A stretch of 64,000 nucleotides of DNA from Flavobacterium succinicans LMG 10402 (lineage in GTDB: Bacteria; Bacteroidota; Bacteroidia; Flavobacteriales; Flavobacteriaceae). The translations under genes were made by a program, and so were the position numbers. Below, piece after piece: positions 55,646-64,000 of the stretch. A model generated the notes under the pieces. The model had not been told where the DNA came from. It did no database searches and saw nothing but the letters and a program-made list of their open reading frames with translations. The stretch's first letter is position 1. Each line of letters starts with the position of its first letter. Where the stretch lies: assembly GCF_000611675.1 (NCBI RefSeq), contig NZ_JATV01000002.1, positions 273,769 through 337,768 on the forward strand, in the 5' to 3' direction.

Positions 55646-55677
55646 GTCTTGAAAACTGAATACTGAACACTTATGCT

Positions 55678-55685
55678 TATTTTTG
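55678..55685 (+). promoter_or_regulatory. Perfect -7 box upstream of purB
   Basis: TATTTTTG matches TAnnTTTG; no TTG sits 19-21 nt upstream, where the spacer is made of ACTGAA-type repeats. It ends 25 nt before the purB ATG. Confidence 0.45.
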
Positions 55686-55710
55686 TGCCTTTCGAACAAA
55701 AAACACAACA

Positions 55711-57057
55711 ATGACTACTTTAAACGAATTGAATGCCATTTCTCCTATTGACGGAAGATATAGAAATAAAACAATTGCATTAGCGCCTTTTTTCTCAGAA
55801 GAAGCGTTGATTAAATACCGCGTTTTGGTTGAAATTGAGTATTTCATTGCTTTATGCGAACAACCTTTACCACAATTAACTGGAGTAAACCCAAATGTAT
55901 TTGAGAGTTTACGCAACATCTACAAAAACTTTAGTACCGAAGATGCGCTTTGGATTAAGGAAACTGAAAAAGTTACTAATCACGACGTAAAAGCGGTTGA
56001 ATATTTTATAAAAGACGCTTTTGAAAAATTGGGTCTTTCAGCACACAAAGAGTTTATTCATTTTGGATTGACTTCTCAGGACATCAACAACACGGCTATT
56101 CCGCTTTCTACAAAAGAAGCGTTTGAAAAAGTATATATGCCATCTTTGATTGGTTTAATCGCCAAATTGAAAGAGTTAAGTCAAGAATGGGCTCACGTTC
56201 CTATGTTAGCACGTACGCACGGACAGCCTGCCTCTCCTACTCGCTTAGGAAAAGAGCTTGGGGTTTTCGTGGAGCGTTTGGAAGAACAAATGCGTTTGTT
56301 GTTCAACATTCCGTTTGCGGCAAAATTTGGTGGTGCTACTGGAAATTACAACGCACATCATGTAGCGTATCCACAAATTGATTGGAGACAATTTGGTAAA
56401 AAATTCGTGGAAGATATTTTGGGATTACACCACTCTTTTCCAACGACTCAGATTGAACATTACGACCATTTCGCTGCATTTTTCGATGCTTTAAAAAGAA
56501 TCAACACTATCATTGTCGATTTGGATCGTGACATTTGGACGTATGTTTCGATGGAGTATTTCAAACAAAAAATCAAAGCGGGCGAAATTGGTTCTTCGGC
56601 TATGCCACATAAAGTAAACCCTATCGATTTTGAAAACTCTGAAGGAAATTTAGGCATTGCCAACGCGATTTTTGAGCATTTGTCTGCCAAATTACCTTTG
56701 TCAAGACTACAACGTGATTTAACAGACAGTACGGTTTTGAGAAATATTGGTGTGCCAATGGGCCATACACTTATTGCTTTTGAAGCGACTTTGAAAGGAT
56801 TGAACAAATTGTTATTGAACGAAAGTAAATTCCACGAAGATTTAGAAAACAATTGGGCTGTAGTTGCAGAAGCTATTCAAACGATTTTACGTCGCGAAGC
56901 CTACCCAAATCCTTATGAAGCGCTAAAAGGTTTGACCAGAACGAATGAGGCAATTACTAAAGATTCTATGCATGCATTTATTGCTACGTTAGATGTTTCT
57001 GATGCTATAAAAGCTGAATTACTACAAATCACACCAAGTAATTTTATTGGGATTTAA
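55711..57057 (+). CDS. purB: Adenylosuccinate lyase
   Basis: 448 aa. It removes fumarate from SAICAR and adenylosuccinate in purine synthesis. The family signature GSSAMPHKVNPIDFENSEGN is present, with LARTHGQPASPTRLGKE (catalytic His) and FGLTSQDINNTAIPL. Length matches the short form. Monocistronic, with a -7 box and a terminator. Confidence 0.97.
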   Translation: MTTLNELNAISPIDGRYRNKTIALAPFFSEEALIKYRVLVEIEYFIALCEQPLPQLTGVNPNVFESLRNIYKNFSTEDALWIKETEKVTNHDVKAVEYFIKDAFEKLGLSAHKEFIHFGLTSQDINNTAIPLSTKEAFEKVYMPSLIGLIAKLKELSQEWAHVPMLARTHGQPASPTRLGKELGVFVERLEEQMRLLFNIPFAAKFGGATGNYNAHHVAYPQIDWRQFGKKFVEDILGLHHSFPTTQIEHYDHFAAFFDALKRINTIIVDLDRDIWTYVSMEYFKQKIKAGEIGSSAMPHKVNPIDFENSEGNLGIANAIFEHLSAKLPLSRLQRDLTDSTVLRNIGVPMGHTLIAFEATLKGLNKLLLNESKFHEDLENNWAVVAEAIQTILRREAYPNPYEALKGLTRTNEAITKDSMHAFIATLDVSDAIKAELLQITPSNFIGI

Positions 57058-57085
57058 TCGTCCAAAAAAATATTTTTACCTAAAG

Positions 57086-57113
57086 AAGCTATCCTAATCG
57101 ATAGCTTTTTTTT
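57086..57113 (+). terminator. Terminator of purB
   Basis: AAGCTATC (57086-57093) pairs with GATAGCTT (57100-57107), followed by T-run. Confidence 0.85.
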
Positions 57114-57211
57114 AGTTTTAACTTTTTGTTGTAGCTCAAAAACAGGATTTCAAAAACGATTTTTGTAAATTAGCAAAAATAGAGATTGTATAACTTTGAA
57201 AATAAAAAACA

Positions 57212-59443
57212 ATGAGTGCAGTTGCAGAAGCATCAACCCATCTAGAACCATTGATTACGGATTTGGGTTTAATACTCCTGACTGCTGGAATAGCAGTACT
57301 TATCTTTAAAAAACTAAAGCAACCTTTAGTATTAGGATATTTAGTAGCTGGTTTTTTGGCTGGCAATCACTTTGATTTTTTTCCATCGGTTCAAGATATT
57401 AAAAGTGTCGAAGTTTGGGCCGAAATTGGTATCATCTTTTTGTTGTTCAGTTTAGGACTTGAATTTAGCTTTAAAAAGCTTATAAAAGTTGGCGGAACCG
57501 CCTCGATAACGGCACTAACGCAAATAGGCTTTATGGTCTATTTTGGCTATACCATAGGCGATTTAATGGGATGGTCCAGAATGGATTGTTTGTTTCTCGG
57601 AGTGATATTATCAATTTCATCTACTACCATTATTCTAAAAAGTTTTGACGAATTGGGAGTAAAAGTACAACGCTTCGTAGGAAATGTAATTGGCTCGTTG
57701 ATTGTTCAGGATATTGTGGCAATTTTGTTGATGGTTTTATTGTCCACCTTAGCTGTAAGCGAAAATTTTTCTGGTGGTGAGTTATTACAATCCATATTAA
57801 AGTTAGTTTTCTTTTTAGTGTTGTGGTTTTTGAGCGGAATTTTCATCATTCCAACCGTACTTAAAAAAGCAAAACACTTGTTAACCGACGAAATGTTACT
57901 AATCATCTCGATTGCTTTATGTTTAATGATGGTAATTTTGGCTGCAAAAGTTGGATTTTCTCCTGCTTTGGGTGCTTTCATTATGGGATCTATCATTGCC
58001 GAAACTACTCAAGCTGAACATATTGAACATCTACTAAAACCCGTAAAAGATTTATTTGGTGCCGTATTTTTTGTTTCAGTCGGAATGTTAATAGATCCAA
58101 ATACGCTAGTAGAACATGCAATACCCGTACTTATTTTATCAGTAGTAACCATATTTGGACAATCCATAAGTTCAACCATTGGATCCCTTATTTCAGGTCA
58201 GCCCTTAAAAGAATCGGTACGAACTGGTATGAGTTTGTCTCAAATTGGCGAATTTTCATTCATTATAGCCACCTTGGGAATTACCTTAAATGTTACGAGT
58301 TCATTTTTGTATCCAATAGTCGTTGCTGTTTCGGCGATTACTACATTCACGACTCCCTATATGATTAAATTTTCTGGTCCGTTTTCTGAGTATTTAAGCT
58401 TAAAATTACCTCGAAAATGGCTAAAACGAATCGAACGATACAGTGCAAGTACGCAAGCCATCAAAACGGTAAACAACTGGAAAACGGTAATTAATGCTTA
58501 TTTAATGCAAATTATTGTACATTCCATTATCATTATAGCTGTAATACTGCTATCGTCTTCCTATATTTTACCTTTGGTAAAAACTTTCCCTTTTGGTTCC
58601 GTTTTGGGTGCGCTTATAACGCTGCTGTTTTTAGCTCCTTTTCTTTGGGCTTTATCGCTAAGAAGAGTGGCGATTGCTGAAGTAACGCTATTATTAGAAG
58701 ATCGAAAATCAAGAGGACCGATGGCAATGTTGTTCCTGCTACGAATCCTAATTGCGGTGGTTTATATTGGTTTTTTACTTAATATTTTCTTTTCTCCGAA
58801 AATTGCATTGGTGGCTTTTGTTGTAGCGATTACCCTTTATTTTCTGTTTCAAAAAAGATTAAATCATCACTATCACAAAATAGAAAATCATTTTTTATCC
58901 AATTTAAATGATAGAGAAATAAGTCTCGCCAAAAGAAGCCGAAGCGATTTATCACCATGGGACGGACACATGGCTATCTTTGATATCGCGGCTGAGTCGA
59001 ATATAGCTGGAGAAACCTTAAAAAACTTACAATTAAGAGAAAGTATCGGAATTAATATTGCTTCCATAAAAAGAGGAGAAATTACCATACATATTCCTGA
59101 TGCTAATGAGCGCTTGTTTCCTGGCGACGAAATCAACGTTATTGGCACCGATGCTCAAGTACAGGAATTCAAAAAATACTTGGATCAGCACGAAATTGAA
59201 GCTTCTCCAGAAATCTCAGAACCCGATATTGTACTACGACAAATTGAACTTAAAAACCATGTTTTTATTGGCAAAAGTATCAAAGAATCCAAACTCCGAG
59301 AAAAAACCAAAGGACTTGTAGTGGGAATTGAAAAACGAGGCAAACGTTTATTAAATCCAGAATCGAATATTGTACTTGAACAAGATGATATTCTTTGGAT
59401 TGTTGGAGATAAAAAACTACTTGCCGATTTAGTTCATGAATAA
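57212..59443 (+). CDS. CPA2 family monovalent cation:proton antiporter
   Basis: 743 aa. About 12 membrane helices (residues about 15-400) with KefB/GerN-type motifs (LGYLVAGFLAGNH, IFLLFSLGLEFSFKKL, GFSPALGAFIMGSIIAET), a second membrane cluster (about 430-550) and two C-terminal TrkA_C-like domains (about 590-660 and 675-743; LFPGDEINVIGT, LEQDDILWIVGD). It exchanges K+ or Na+ for protons, with gating by the cytoplasmic domains. TAACTTTG at 57191-57198 is a good -7 box. Confidence 0.9.
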   Translation: MSAVAEASTHLEPLITDLGLILLTAGIAVLIFKKLKQPLVLGYLVAGFLAGNHFDFFPSVQDIKSVEVWAEIGIIFLLFSLGLEFSFKKLIKVGGTASITALTQIGFMVYFGYTIGDLMGWSRMDCLFLGVILSISSTTIILKSFDELGVKVQRFVGNVIGSLIVQDIVAILLMVLLSTLAVSENFSGGELLQSILKLVFFLVLWFLSGIFIIPTVLKKAKHLLTDEMLLIISIALCLMMVILAAKVGFSPALGAFIMGSIIAETTQAEHIEHLLKPVKDLFGAVFFVSVGMLIDPNTLVEHAIPVLILSVVTIFGQSISSTIGSLISGQPLKESVRTGMSLSQIGEFSFIIATLGITLNVTSSFLYPIVVAVSAITTFTTPYMIKFSGPFSEYLSLKLPRKWLKRIERYSASTQAIKTVNNWKTVINAYLMQIIVHSIIIIAVILLSSSYILPLVKTFPFGSVLGALITLLFLAPFLWALSLRRVAIAEVTLLLEDRKSRGPMAMLFLLRILIAVVYIGFLLNIFFSPKIALVAFVVAITLYFLFQKRLNHHYHKIENHFLSNLNDREISLAKRSRSDLSPWDGHMAIFDIAAESNIAGETLKNLQLRESIGINIASIKRGEITIHIPDANERLFPGDEINVIGTDAQVQEFKKYLDQHEIEASPEISEPDIVLRQIELKNHVFIGKSIKESKLREKTKGLVVGIEKRGKRLLNPESNIVLEQDDILWIVGDKKLLADLVHE

Positions 59444-59460
59444 AAAATTCAATCCATAAA

Positions 59461-59498
59461 AAATGCCCTCATGATGTATTTCAGAGGGCATTTTTATT
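59461..59498. terminator. Bidirectional terminator
   Basis: AAATGCCCTC (59461-59470) pairs with GAGGGCATTT (59484-59493), with A-run before and T-run after; it serves the antiporter and the convergent OmpA-type gene. Confidence 0.88.
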
Positions 59499-59510
59499 GT
59501 TTTGAAAAAG

Positions 59511-61371
59511 CTACAAGCTTGTCACTATAAATTCACTTCTTCTATTCATTTGATGTTGCTCTTCGGTGCAGTTAGACTGGTTTGTTGGTTCGCAACCACA
59601 GTCGTTTACCAATTGTGATTCTCCGTATCCGCGTCCGGTTAATCTGGATTTGTCGATACCTTTTGAGACCAACCAAGCAATTGTTGCTTTGGCTCTACGT
59701 TCAGATAAAGCCATGTTGTATTTGGCTGTTTGTCTGCAATCGGTATGGGAACGAATATCCAATTTCATCGTTGGGTTTTGTTGCAAAACATCGAGTATTT
59801 TGGCCAAATCCAAAGCCGCTTCACTACGAATATTAGACTTGTCTAAGTCAAAATAAATCATTTTGATCCCAAAACATTTCCCTAAATCATCGCCAATAGC
59901 GACTTTGCATATAGCACTTTCTAATGCCAAATTCACCATACTTTCACCTGATGTGGCTGGGATTTTTATCTTGCTTTCATTGGTTTTATAGTCGGTTTTA
60001 CTTGCTCTTACGTTGTAGGTACGTCGACACTCAATGGCAAATGTATAATTACCTTGATCATCTGAGGTGGTGGTACCAATAACTTTGTATTGCTTGTTGA
60101 GCAACGTAACTGCTGCTCCTGCTAAAACTTCTCCAGTATCGCTATCGGTGATTTTTCCTTTTAAAACTTGTTGGCAACGACTCTTGCTGGTAAAGCGATA
60201 AATATCATCGGAACCCATACCTCCTTCACGATTCGAGGTGAAAAATCCTTTATTGGTCTCGCTATCGCGGTAATATGAAAAATCATCTTTGGGAGAATTC
60301 ACCTCTGCTCCATCATTCTCTACTTCGCCAAAAGTCATTGGTCACAAAAGGAAACGTTTCTCTCCCCTCGGTATTGATCTCGGGACCTAGATTGGTCGGT
60401 TCGCCAAAAGTTCCATTGCTATTAATAGCTACTTTATACAAATCAGATTGTCCAAGAGTACCTGGTCTATCTGAAGCAAAATAAAGGGTTTGCTCATCAG
60501 GACTCAACGCTGGGTGAGCCGTACTGAATTGATCGCTATTGAAAGGCAATTCGGTAACATTGGTCCATCTTTGGTTCACTAGCGTGGCTTTGTATATTTT
60601 AAGTAGTGTAACCTTATTGGCATCTTTACCTTTTTTACCATCCAAATAGTTGTTTCGGGTAAAATACATGGTGTTCCCATCTTTGGTAAACACAGGGGTA
60701 GCTTCATGAAATTTAGAATTCACATTCGCATCATAGCGTTGTGCAAGGGTTGGCACCAGTTCACCATCTACGGCTGCTGCGTACAAATTGGTAAAGTGTT
60801 CTCCGGTCCAAGCGTGTTTGCGTTGGCCTACTCCGCCGGTATCTCTAGCTGAAGCAAAAACCAATTTATTGTCCACAACTGCACTGCCATAATCTGAATA
60901 TTTAGAATTGATACCCGCATTGGCAATGGTATACATTCCTACATTGGCTTTGATGTCTTCTAAATAATCCGTGTTGTTTTGTAAGCGCTTGGCGCGGCTG
61001 TCGTTACTAGCTTTTGCTTCAAATTTGGATAAAACTTGCGCTGCTTCTTTGGTCTTGCCCACGGCCTTTAACGATTGTGCATAACGATAGTAGTATTCTG
61101 GCGCCAATTCTGTTGCCATTTCATACAATTGTCCATACCATTGAGAGGCTTTCTCAAAATCAGCATTAAAATAATAGGCATTCCCTAATTTCTCGAACAT
61201 CTCGGCAGATTGATACCCTTTGTTAGCTAATCGCTCGTAGGTTTGAATCGCATCTACATAGGCATAGTTACCGTAGTTTTTGTTGGCCGAAGAAACTTTG
61301 GCTTTTTGAGCATAACTTACGCTACTCAAAACAGTGGTTAGGACTAAATAAAAAAGTACTCTTTTTTTCAT
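59511..61371 (-). pseudogene. OmpA family/TPR protein gene broken by an internal deletion
   Basis: Two overlapping reading frames. The first (61371-60313, 352 aa) has a signal peptide, TPR repeats (about 25-125) and PD40/WD40-like propeller blades (about 155-345) and ends wrongly at PFVTNDFWRSRE. The second (60338-59511, 275 aa) begins inside the next blade (FGEVENDGAEVNSPKDDF), then has a carboxypeptidase-regulatory-like domain and an OmpA peptidoglycan-binding domain (IYFDLDKSNIRSEA, RGYGESQLVN). In intact relatives roughly 30 residues of one blade join them, so a deletion that changed frame is likely. Such proteins (PorE-like) accompany PorP/SprF in T9SS adhesin loci. Coupled translation of the second frame is possible but a whole protein is not made. 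Confidence 0.8.
61148..61317. repeat. 170-bp direct repeat, copy 1
   Basis: Identical by eye to 62469-62638. It covers the start of the mature TPR region of the OmpA-type gene, stopping at the signal peptide junction (AQKAKVSS). Confidence 0.85.
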
Positions 61372-61397
61372 GATCTAATGGTATAAATCGGGTGTGT

Positions 61398-62048
61398 TTA
61401 TTTTTTGTTTTCGCTTTGTAACAAAGCTTCATATGTTGCTAATAATTCTTTAGATCTTTTCTCTTGCCCTATGTTCTTTAAGGTCATGGCATATCTAAAG
61501 TAATATTCAGGTTTAATCTTTTTGCCAATTTTAAAGAACTCAAGATAATATTGAGATGCTTTTGTATACTCATTTTTATAAAAATAAGCATCGGCTAGTT
61601 GACTCAATAATCCTGCTGAACGTATTCCCTGATCTACCATTCGTTCATAGGTATCCAAGGGATCAATGGATATCGTTTTTACAGCATTAATTTGTTGATC
61701 CACAACAAGCACATCTTCTTTTATTACTTTTGGTTGGTCGACTTCTTTTATTTCTTTTGTATTGTAAATAGATTCTTGATCTCTACTTTTTTTCTTGTAC
61801 ACTATGATTTCTTTAACTTCTCTAGTGTTATTGGGTCCCAAATCATTAGTATTAATCAAGTTTTTATTACTCACCGTATACATGACTTTGGTACTTCCAA
61901 ATCCAGAATGAATGGTCTCTGTTACTTCATACCTTTTCGACTTAATTTCTTTATCGGAATGGATCGTTGGGACTAGATTGTTTTGACCACACAACAACAT
62001 GGGAGCTATGAGTATAAGAACCGTGACTTGTGATGGTCGTAATCTCAT
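61398..62048 (-). CDS. Stand-alone TPR protein of the T9SS-type locus
   Basis: 216 aa with a signal peptide (about 1-22, ending LLCGQ). Residues about 125-210 (DTYERMVDQGIRSAGLLSQL, then ADAYFYKNEYTKASQYYLEF) are a diverged version of the TPR region of the neighbouring OmpA-type gene. The middle (about 23-120) is a charged region without a known domain. It lacks propeller and OmpA domains, so it is either a truncated paralogue or a small partner. It lies between a gene fragment and the broken OmpA-type gene. Confidence 0.7.
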   Translation of the reverse strand: MRLRPSQVTVLILIAPMLLCGQNNLVPTIHSDKEIKSKRYEVTETIHSGFGSTKVMYTVSNKNLINTNDLGPNNTREVKEIIVYKKKSRDQESIYNTKEIKEVDQPKVIKEDVLVVDQQINAVKTISIDPLDTYERMVDQGIRSAGLLSQLADAYFYKNEYTKASQYYLEFFKIGKKIKPEYYFRYAMTLKNIGQEKRSKELLATYEALLQSENKK

Positions 62049-62057
62049 AGGGTAAAG

Positions 62058-62462
62058 TTTTTAAAAGAATCGAGGCGTTAGTATTTTGTTACTGTTCTTA
62101 AAAATCTCGTAGCGTAAAAATATCTCATGAGAGCCTGAATTGTAATTCTCTAAATTGGTCGTTTCTAAATCATAACCGTAGCCAATATACATTCCATCGC
62201 TAACTTGAAAACCAACCATGGCACTCATGGCAGCGCTCCATCGGTAAGCAACTCCAAGCGTAAGTTTTTCAACAAACATAAAGTTAGCCGAAACATCCAC
62301 TTGCAAAGGCGAACCTTCTACTACTTTGGTTAAAAAAGCGGGTTTGAATTTGATATCGTTCGACAAATCAAAAACATAACCTCCAATGAAATAGTAATTT
62401 ATTTTTTCTTTGAAAATCGCTACTTCATTATCATTATAGCGATTGGTTTGAATGAAGTTTGG
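62058..62462 (-). pseudogene. C-terminal fragment of a second PorP/SprF gene
   Basis: The last 133 or so codons of a PorP/SprF gene, nearly identical to the end of the intact gene at 62702-63613 (405-bp repeat, 62058-62462 with 62699-63103). The encoded C-terminal 100 residues are the same as those of the intact copy; the few base differences are synonymous. The 5' part is missing and is replaced by the OmpA-type fragment upstream, which is out of frame with it. Confidence 0.85.
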
Positions 62463-62468
62463 TTTTTT

Positions 62469-62638
62469 GCTTTCTCAAAATCAGCATTAAAATAATAGGC
62501 ATTCCCTAATTTCTCGAACATCTCGGCAGATTGATACCCTTTGTTAGCTAATCGCTCGTAGGTTTGAATCGCATCTACATAGGCATAGTTACCGTAGTTT
62601 TTGTTGGCCGAAGAAACTTTGGCTTTTTGAGCATAACT
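62469..62638. repeat. 170-bp direct repeat, copy 2
   Basis: Partner of 61148-61317. The right edge is again the signal peptide junction; the left edge abuts PorP/SprF DNA after six T (62463-62468). Confidence 0.85.
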
Positions 62639-62692
62639 ATTCCATGAAGAAAAAATTAGCGCCAATATTGTGAAGAGGATAGTATTTTTCAT
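62469..62692 (-). pseudogene. N-terminal fragment of an OmpA/TPR gene fused to the PorP/SprF fragment
   Basis: From ATG 62692 it encodes a signal peptide (MKNTILFTILALIFSSWNSY) and about 55 mature residues equal to the OmpA-type gene at 61371, then runs out of frame into PorP/SprF DNA (KNQTSFKPIAIM) and stops at 62420. The signal peptide differs from that of the other copy while the mature part is identical in DNA, which suggests recombination between paralogues before the truncation. Not expected to be functional. Confidence 0.8.
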
Positions 62693-62698
62693 AATCAA

Positions 62699-63103
62699 TT
62701 TTTAAAAGAATCGAGGCGTTAGTATTTTGTTACTGTTCTTAAAAATCTCGTAGCGTAAGAATATCTCATGAGAGCCTGAATTGTAATTCTCTAAATTGGT
62801 CGTTTCTAAATCATAACCGTAGCCAATATACATTCCATCACTAACTTGAAAACCAACCATAGCACTCATGGCTGCGCTCCATCGGTAAGCCACTCCAAGC
62901 GTGAGTTTTTCAACAAACATAAAGTTAGCCGAAACATCCACTTGCAAAGGAGAACCTTCTACTACTTTGGTTAAAAAAGCGGGTTTGAATTTGATATCGT
63001 TCGACAAATCAAAAACATAACCTCCAATGAAATAGTAATTTATTTTTTCTTTGAAAATCGCTACTTCATTATCATTATAGCGATTGGTTTGAATGAAGTT
63101 TGG
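62699..63103. repeat. 405-bp direct repeat, intact-gene copy
   Basis: Partner of 62058-62462 at an offset of 641 bp. By eye fewer than ten base differences, all silent, for example in the third positions near 62114/62755 and 62191/62832. Confidence 0.8.
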
Positions 63104-63613
63104 AACCGAAAGTCCCAAGTAGGCTTTGTCGGAATGGTAGTAAATCCCCGCTCCTACGTTAGGAGTAAATACATTTCGCAAATTTTGAAATTGTGCATCG
63201 CCTTGGTTCACTGGATTCAATTTACTCGCGTTCAAATTAAACAGATTAGCCGTAGCTTTCATTCCAAAAGACAATTTGAAATCCGCTGATGTTTGAATGC
63301 TATAGGATAAATCTGCCGAGATAGTATTTTCATTGGTTGGTCCTATTTTGTCATTCACAAACGACACGCCCAATCCTAAATTGCTATTGCTAATTGGAGT
63401 ATTTATCGAAACGGCATTGGTCGTGGGTGCACCATCGAGCCCTACCCATTGGGTACGGTGTAAGGCAAAAATACTCATAGCACCACGACTTCCGGCATAG
63501 GCTGGATTGATGTTAATGGTATTGTACATGTATTGGGTAAACTGTGCGTCTTGTTGACCATAGCTCGCCGCCGCTACTAACAATAAAATGAAAGAGGTTA
63601 ATCTTGTTTTCAT
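62702..63613 (-). CDS. PorP/SprF family type IX secretion system membrane protein
   Basis: 303 aa. Signal peptide (about 1-19, ending ASYGQ), then the family start DAQFTQYMYNTININPAYAGSRG and HRTQWVGLDGAPTT, and a beta-barrel body ending LTPRFF. PorP/SprF proteins sit in the outer membrane and, in the known SprB-SprF case, support export and surface attachment of the adhesin encoded next to them. The adhesin here is the truncated gene upstream (63675). A strong hairpin lies 15 nt ahead of its ATG. Confidence 0.95.
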   Translation of the reverse strand: MKTRLTSFILLLVAAASYGQQDAQFTQYMYNTININPAYAGSRGAMSIFALHRTQWVGLDGAPTTNAVSINTPISNSNLGLGVSFVNDKIGPTNENTISADLSYSIQTSADFKLSFGMKATANLFNLNASKLNPVNQGDAQFQNLRNVFTPNVGAGIYYHSDKAYLGLSVPNFIQTNRYNDNEVAIFKEKINYYFIGGYVFDLSNDIKFKPAFLTKVVEGSPLQVDVSANFMFVEKLTLGVAYRWSAAMSAMVGFQVSDGMYIGYGYDLETTNLENYNSGSHEIFLRYEIFKNSNKILTPRFF

Positions 63614-63627
63614 ATGCTTTTATTTTT

Positions 63628-63651
63628 AGCCTGAGAGCAAGCTCTCAGGCT
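63628..63651. other. Strong hairpin between the adhesin and PorP/SprF genes
   Basis: AGCCTGAGAGC (63628-63638) and GCTCTCAGGCT (63641-63651) form a perfect 11-bp stem. The T-run lies on the plus strand side, whereas the genes read on the minus strand, where A-runs flank it. So it does not look like a standard terminator for the adhesin transcript; it may set message stability or stoichiometry. Confidence 0.75.
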
Positions 63652-63674
63652 TTTTTTTCTTTTTTTTGAGTTAA

Positions 63675-64000
63675 CTATCGTGATAAGTATAAAAATCCTG
63701 CTTTTTGCTTCATCACGCCACTAAGTGGTTTTTTATATTTTACCACATAATAGTAGGTACCATTAGGCAAAGCATCGGCTTTGTTTACCGTTACACGACC
63801 TTCGGAAATTCCGACAAACACTTTCGATGCATTGTCATAACCCTCTACTTCAAAAACCAATACACCCCAACGGTTGTAGATCTCTACGGTATTCTCTGGA
63901 TAGTTTTCTATACGATCAATAGTAAAGACTTGATTATCCCCATCATTATTAGGTGAAAATGCATTGTGAACTAAAATATCACAAGAACTATCACTGTCAT
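63675..64000 (-). CDS. C-terminal end of a T9SS-exported gliding/adhesin-type protein
   Basis: Only the last 108 codons are in the window; the gene continues beyond the right edge. The sequence is a gliding motility-associated C-terminal domain (CHU_C, type B T9SS sorting signal): NAFSPNNDGDNQVFTI, then VEIYNRWGVLVFEVEGYDN, then GTYYYVVKYK and a final KAGFLYLSR. Type B substrates are typically very large adhesins such as SprB and rely on a PorP/SprF partner, which is the next gene. Confidence 0.93.
   Translation of the reverse strand, partial: DSDSSCDILVHNAFSPNNDGDNQVFTIDRIENYPENTVEIYNRWGVLVFEVEGYDNASKVFVGISEGRVTVNKADALPNGTYYYVVKYKKPLSGVMKQKAGFLYLSR

Overview
The window is a low-GC, gene-dense chromosomal segment of a Flavobacteriaceae bacterium, most likely Flavobacterium. 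Evidence: SusC/SusD transport genes with an ECF sigma/FecR pair, PorP/SprF and OmpA-type partners of the type IX secretion system (T9SS) next to a gliding-motility-type C-terminal domain, BshC (bacillithiol synthesis), DUF4295 beside rpmB/rpmG, a Bacteroidota-length SecA, promoters of the Bacteroidota type (TTG, about 20 nt, TAnnTTTG) and no Shine-Dalgarno signals. No tRNA, rRNA, CRISPR array or transposase was seen.

Layout. 0-6 kb: small secreted proteins, a DUF1573 protein, and a histidine kinase/response regulator pair followed by an outer-membrane barrel and a PCMD lipoprotein. 6-9.6 kb: a three-gene biotin-dependent acyl-CoA carboxylase operon on the minus strand, whose biotin carboxylase seems to start at ATA. 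10-15 kb: M20 amidohydrolase, B12-binding radical SAM protein, MFS transporter. 15.4-25 kb: a self-regulated SUS-type import locus (ECF sigma, FecR anti-sigma, STN-SusC, SusD, zinc metallohydrolase lipoprotein, DUF4302 lipoprotein) closed by a terminator. 25.1-26 kb: a cysteine-rich PLA2-like small protein, a three-helix membrane protein and the C-terminal tail of a lost TonB-dependent receptor. 26-38.6 kb: housekeeping genes (bshC, ndk, ftsY, rpmG, rpmB, cinA, an exonuclease, a 2-oxoacid dehydrogenase E2, a glycosyltransferase), plus short genes at 26107, 29780 and 31018. 39-59.4 kb: ABC-F protein, FKBP lipoprotein, beta-carbonic anhydrase, a hydrolase that may be a recent arrival, a MacB/LolD-type ATPase, an M16 protease, PduO-type adenosyltransferase, DUF2795 protein, SecA, two LVIVD lipoproteins, TrmH-type methylase, class III sirtuin, PurB and a CPA2 antiporter. 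59.5-64 kb: a rearranged T9SS adhesin/partner locus with one intact PorP/SprF gene, two gene fragments sharing 405-bp and 170-bp repeats with intact neighbours, a stand-alone TPR protein and an OmpA-type gene broken by an internal deletion.

The most notable non-coding signal is a dispersed intergenic element (29.5 kb, 41.7 kb and, more degraded, 54.8 kb). Its flanks are conserved, while its two helices keep their pairing with different bases, which is the mark of a structured RNA or RNA-like mobile repeat. Other intergenic spaces hold imperfect palindromes and slippage-like low-complexity repeats.
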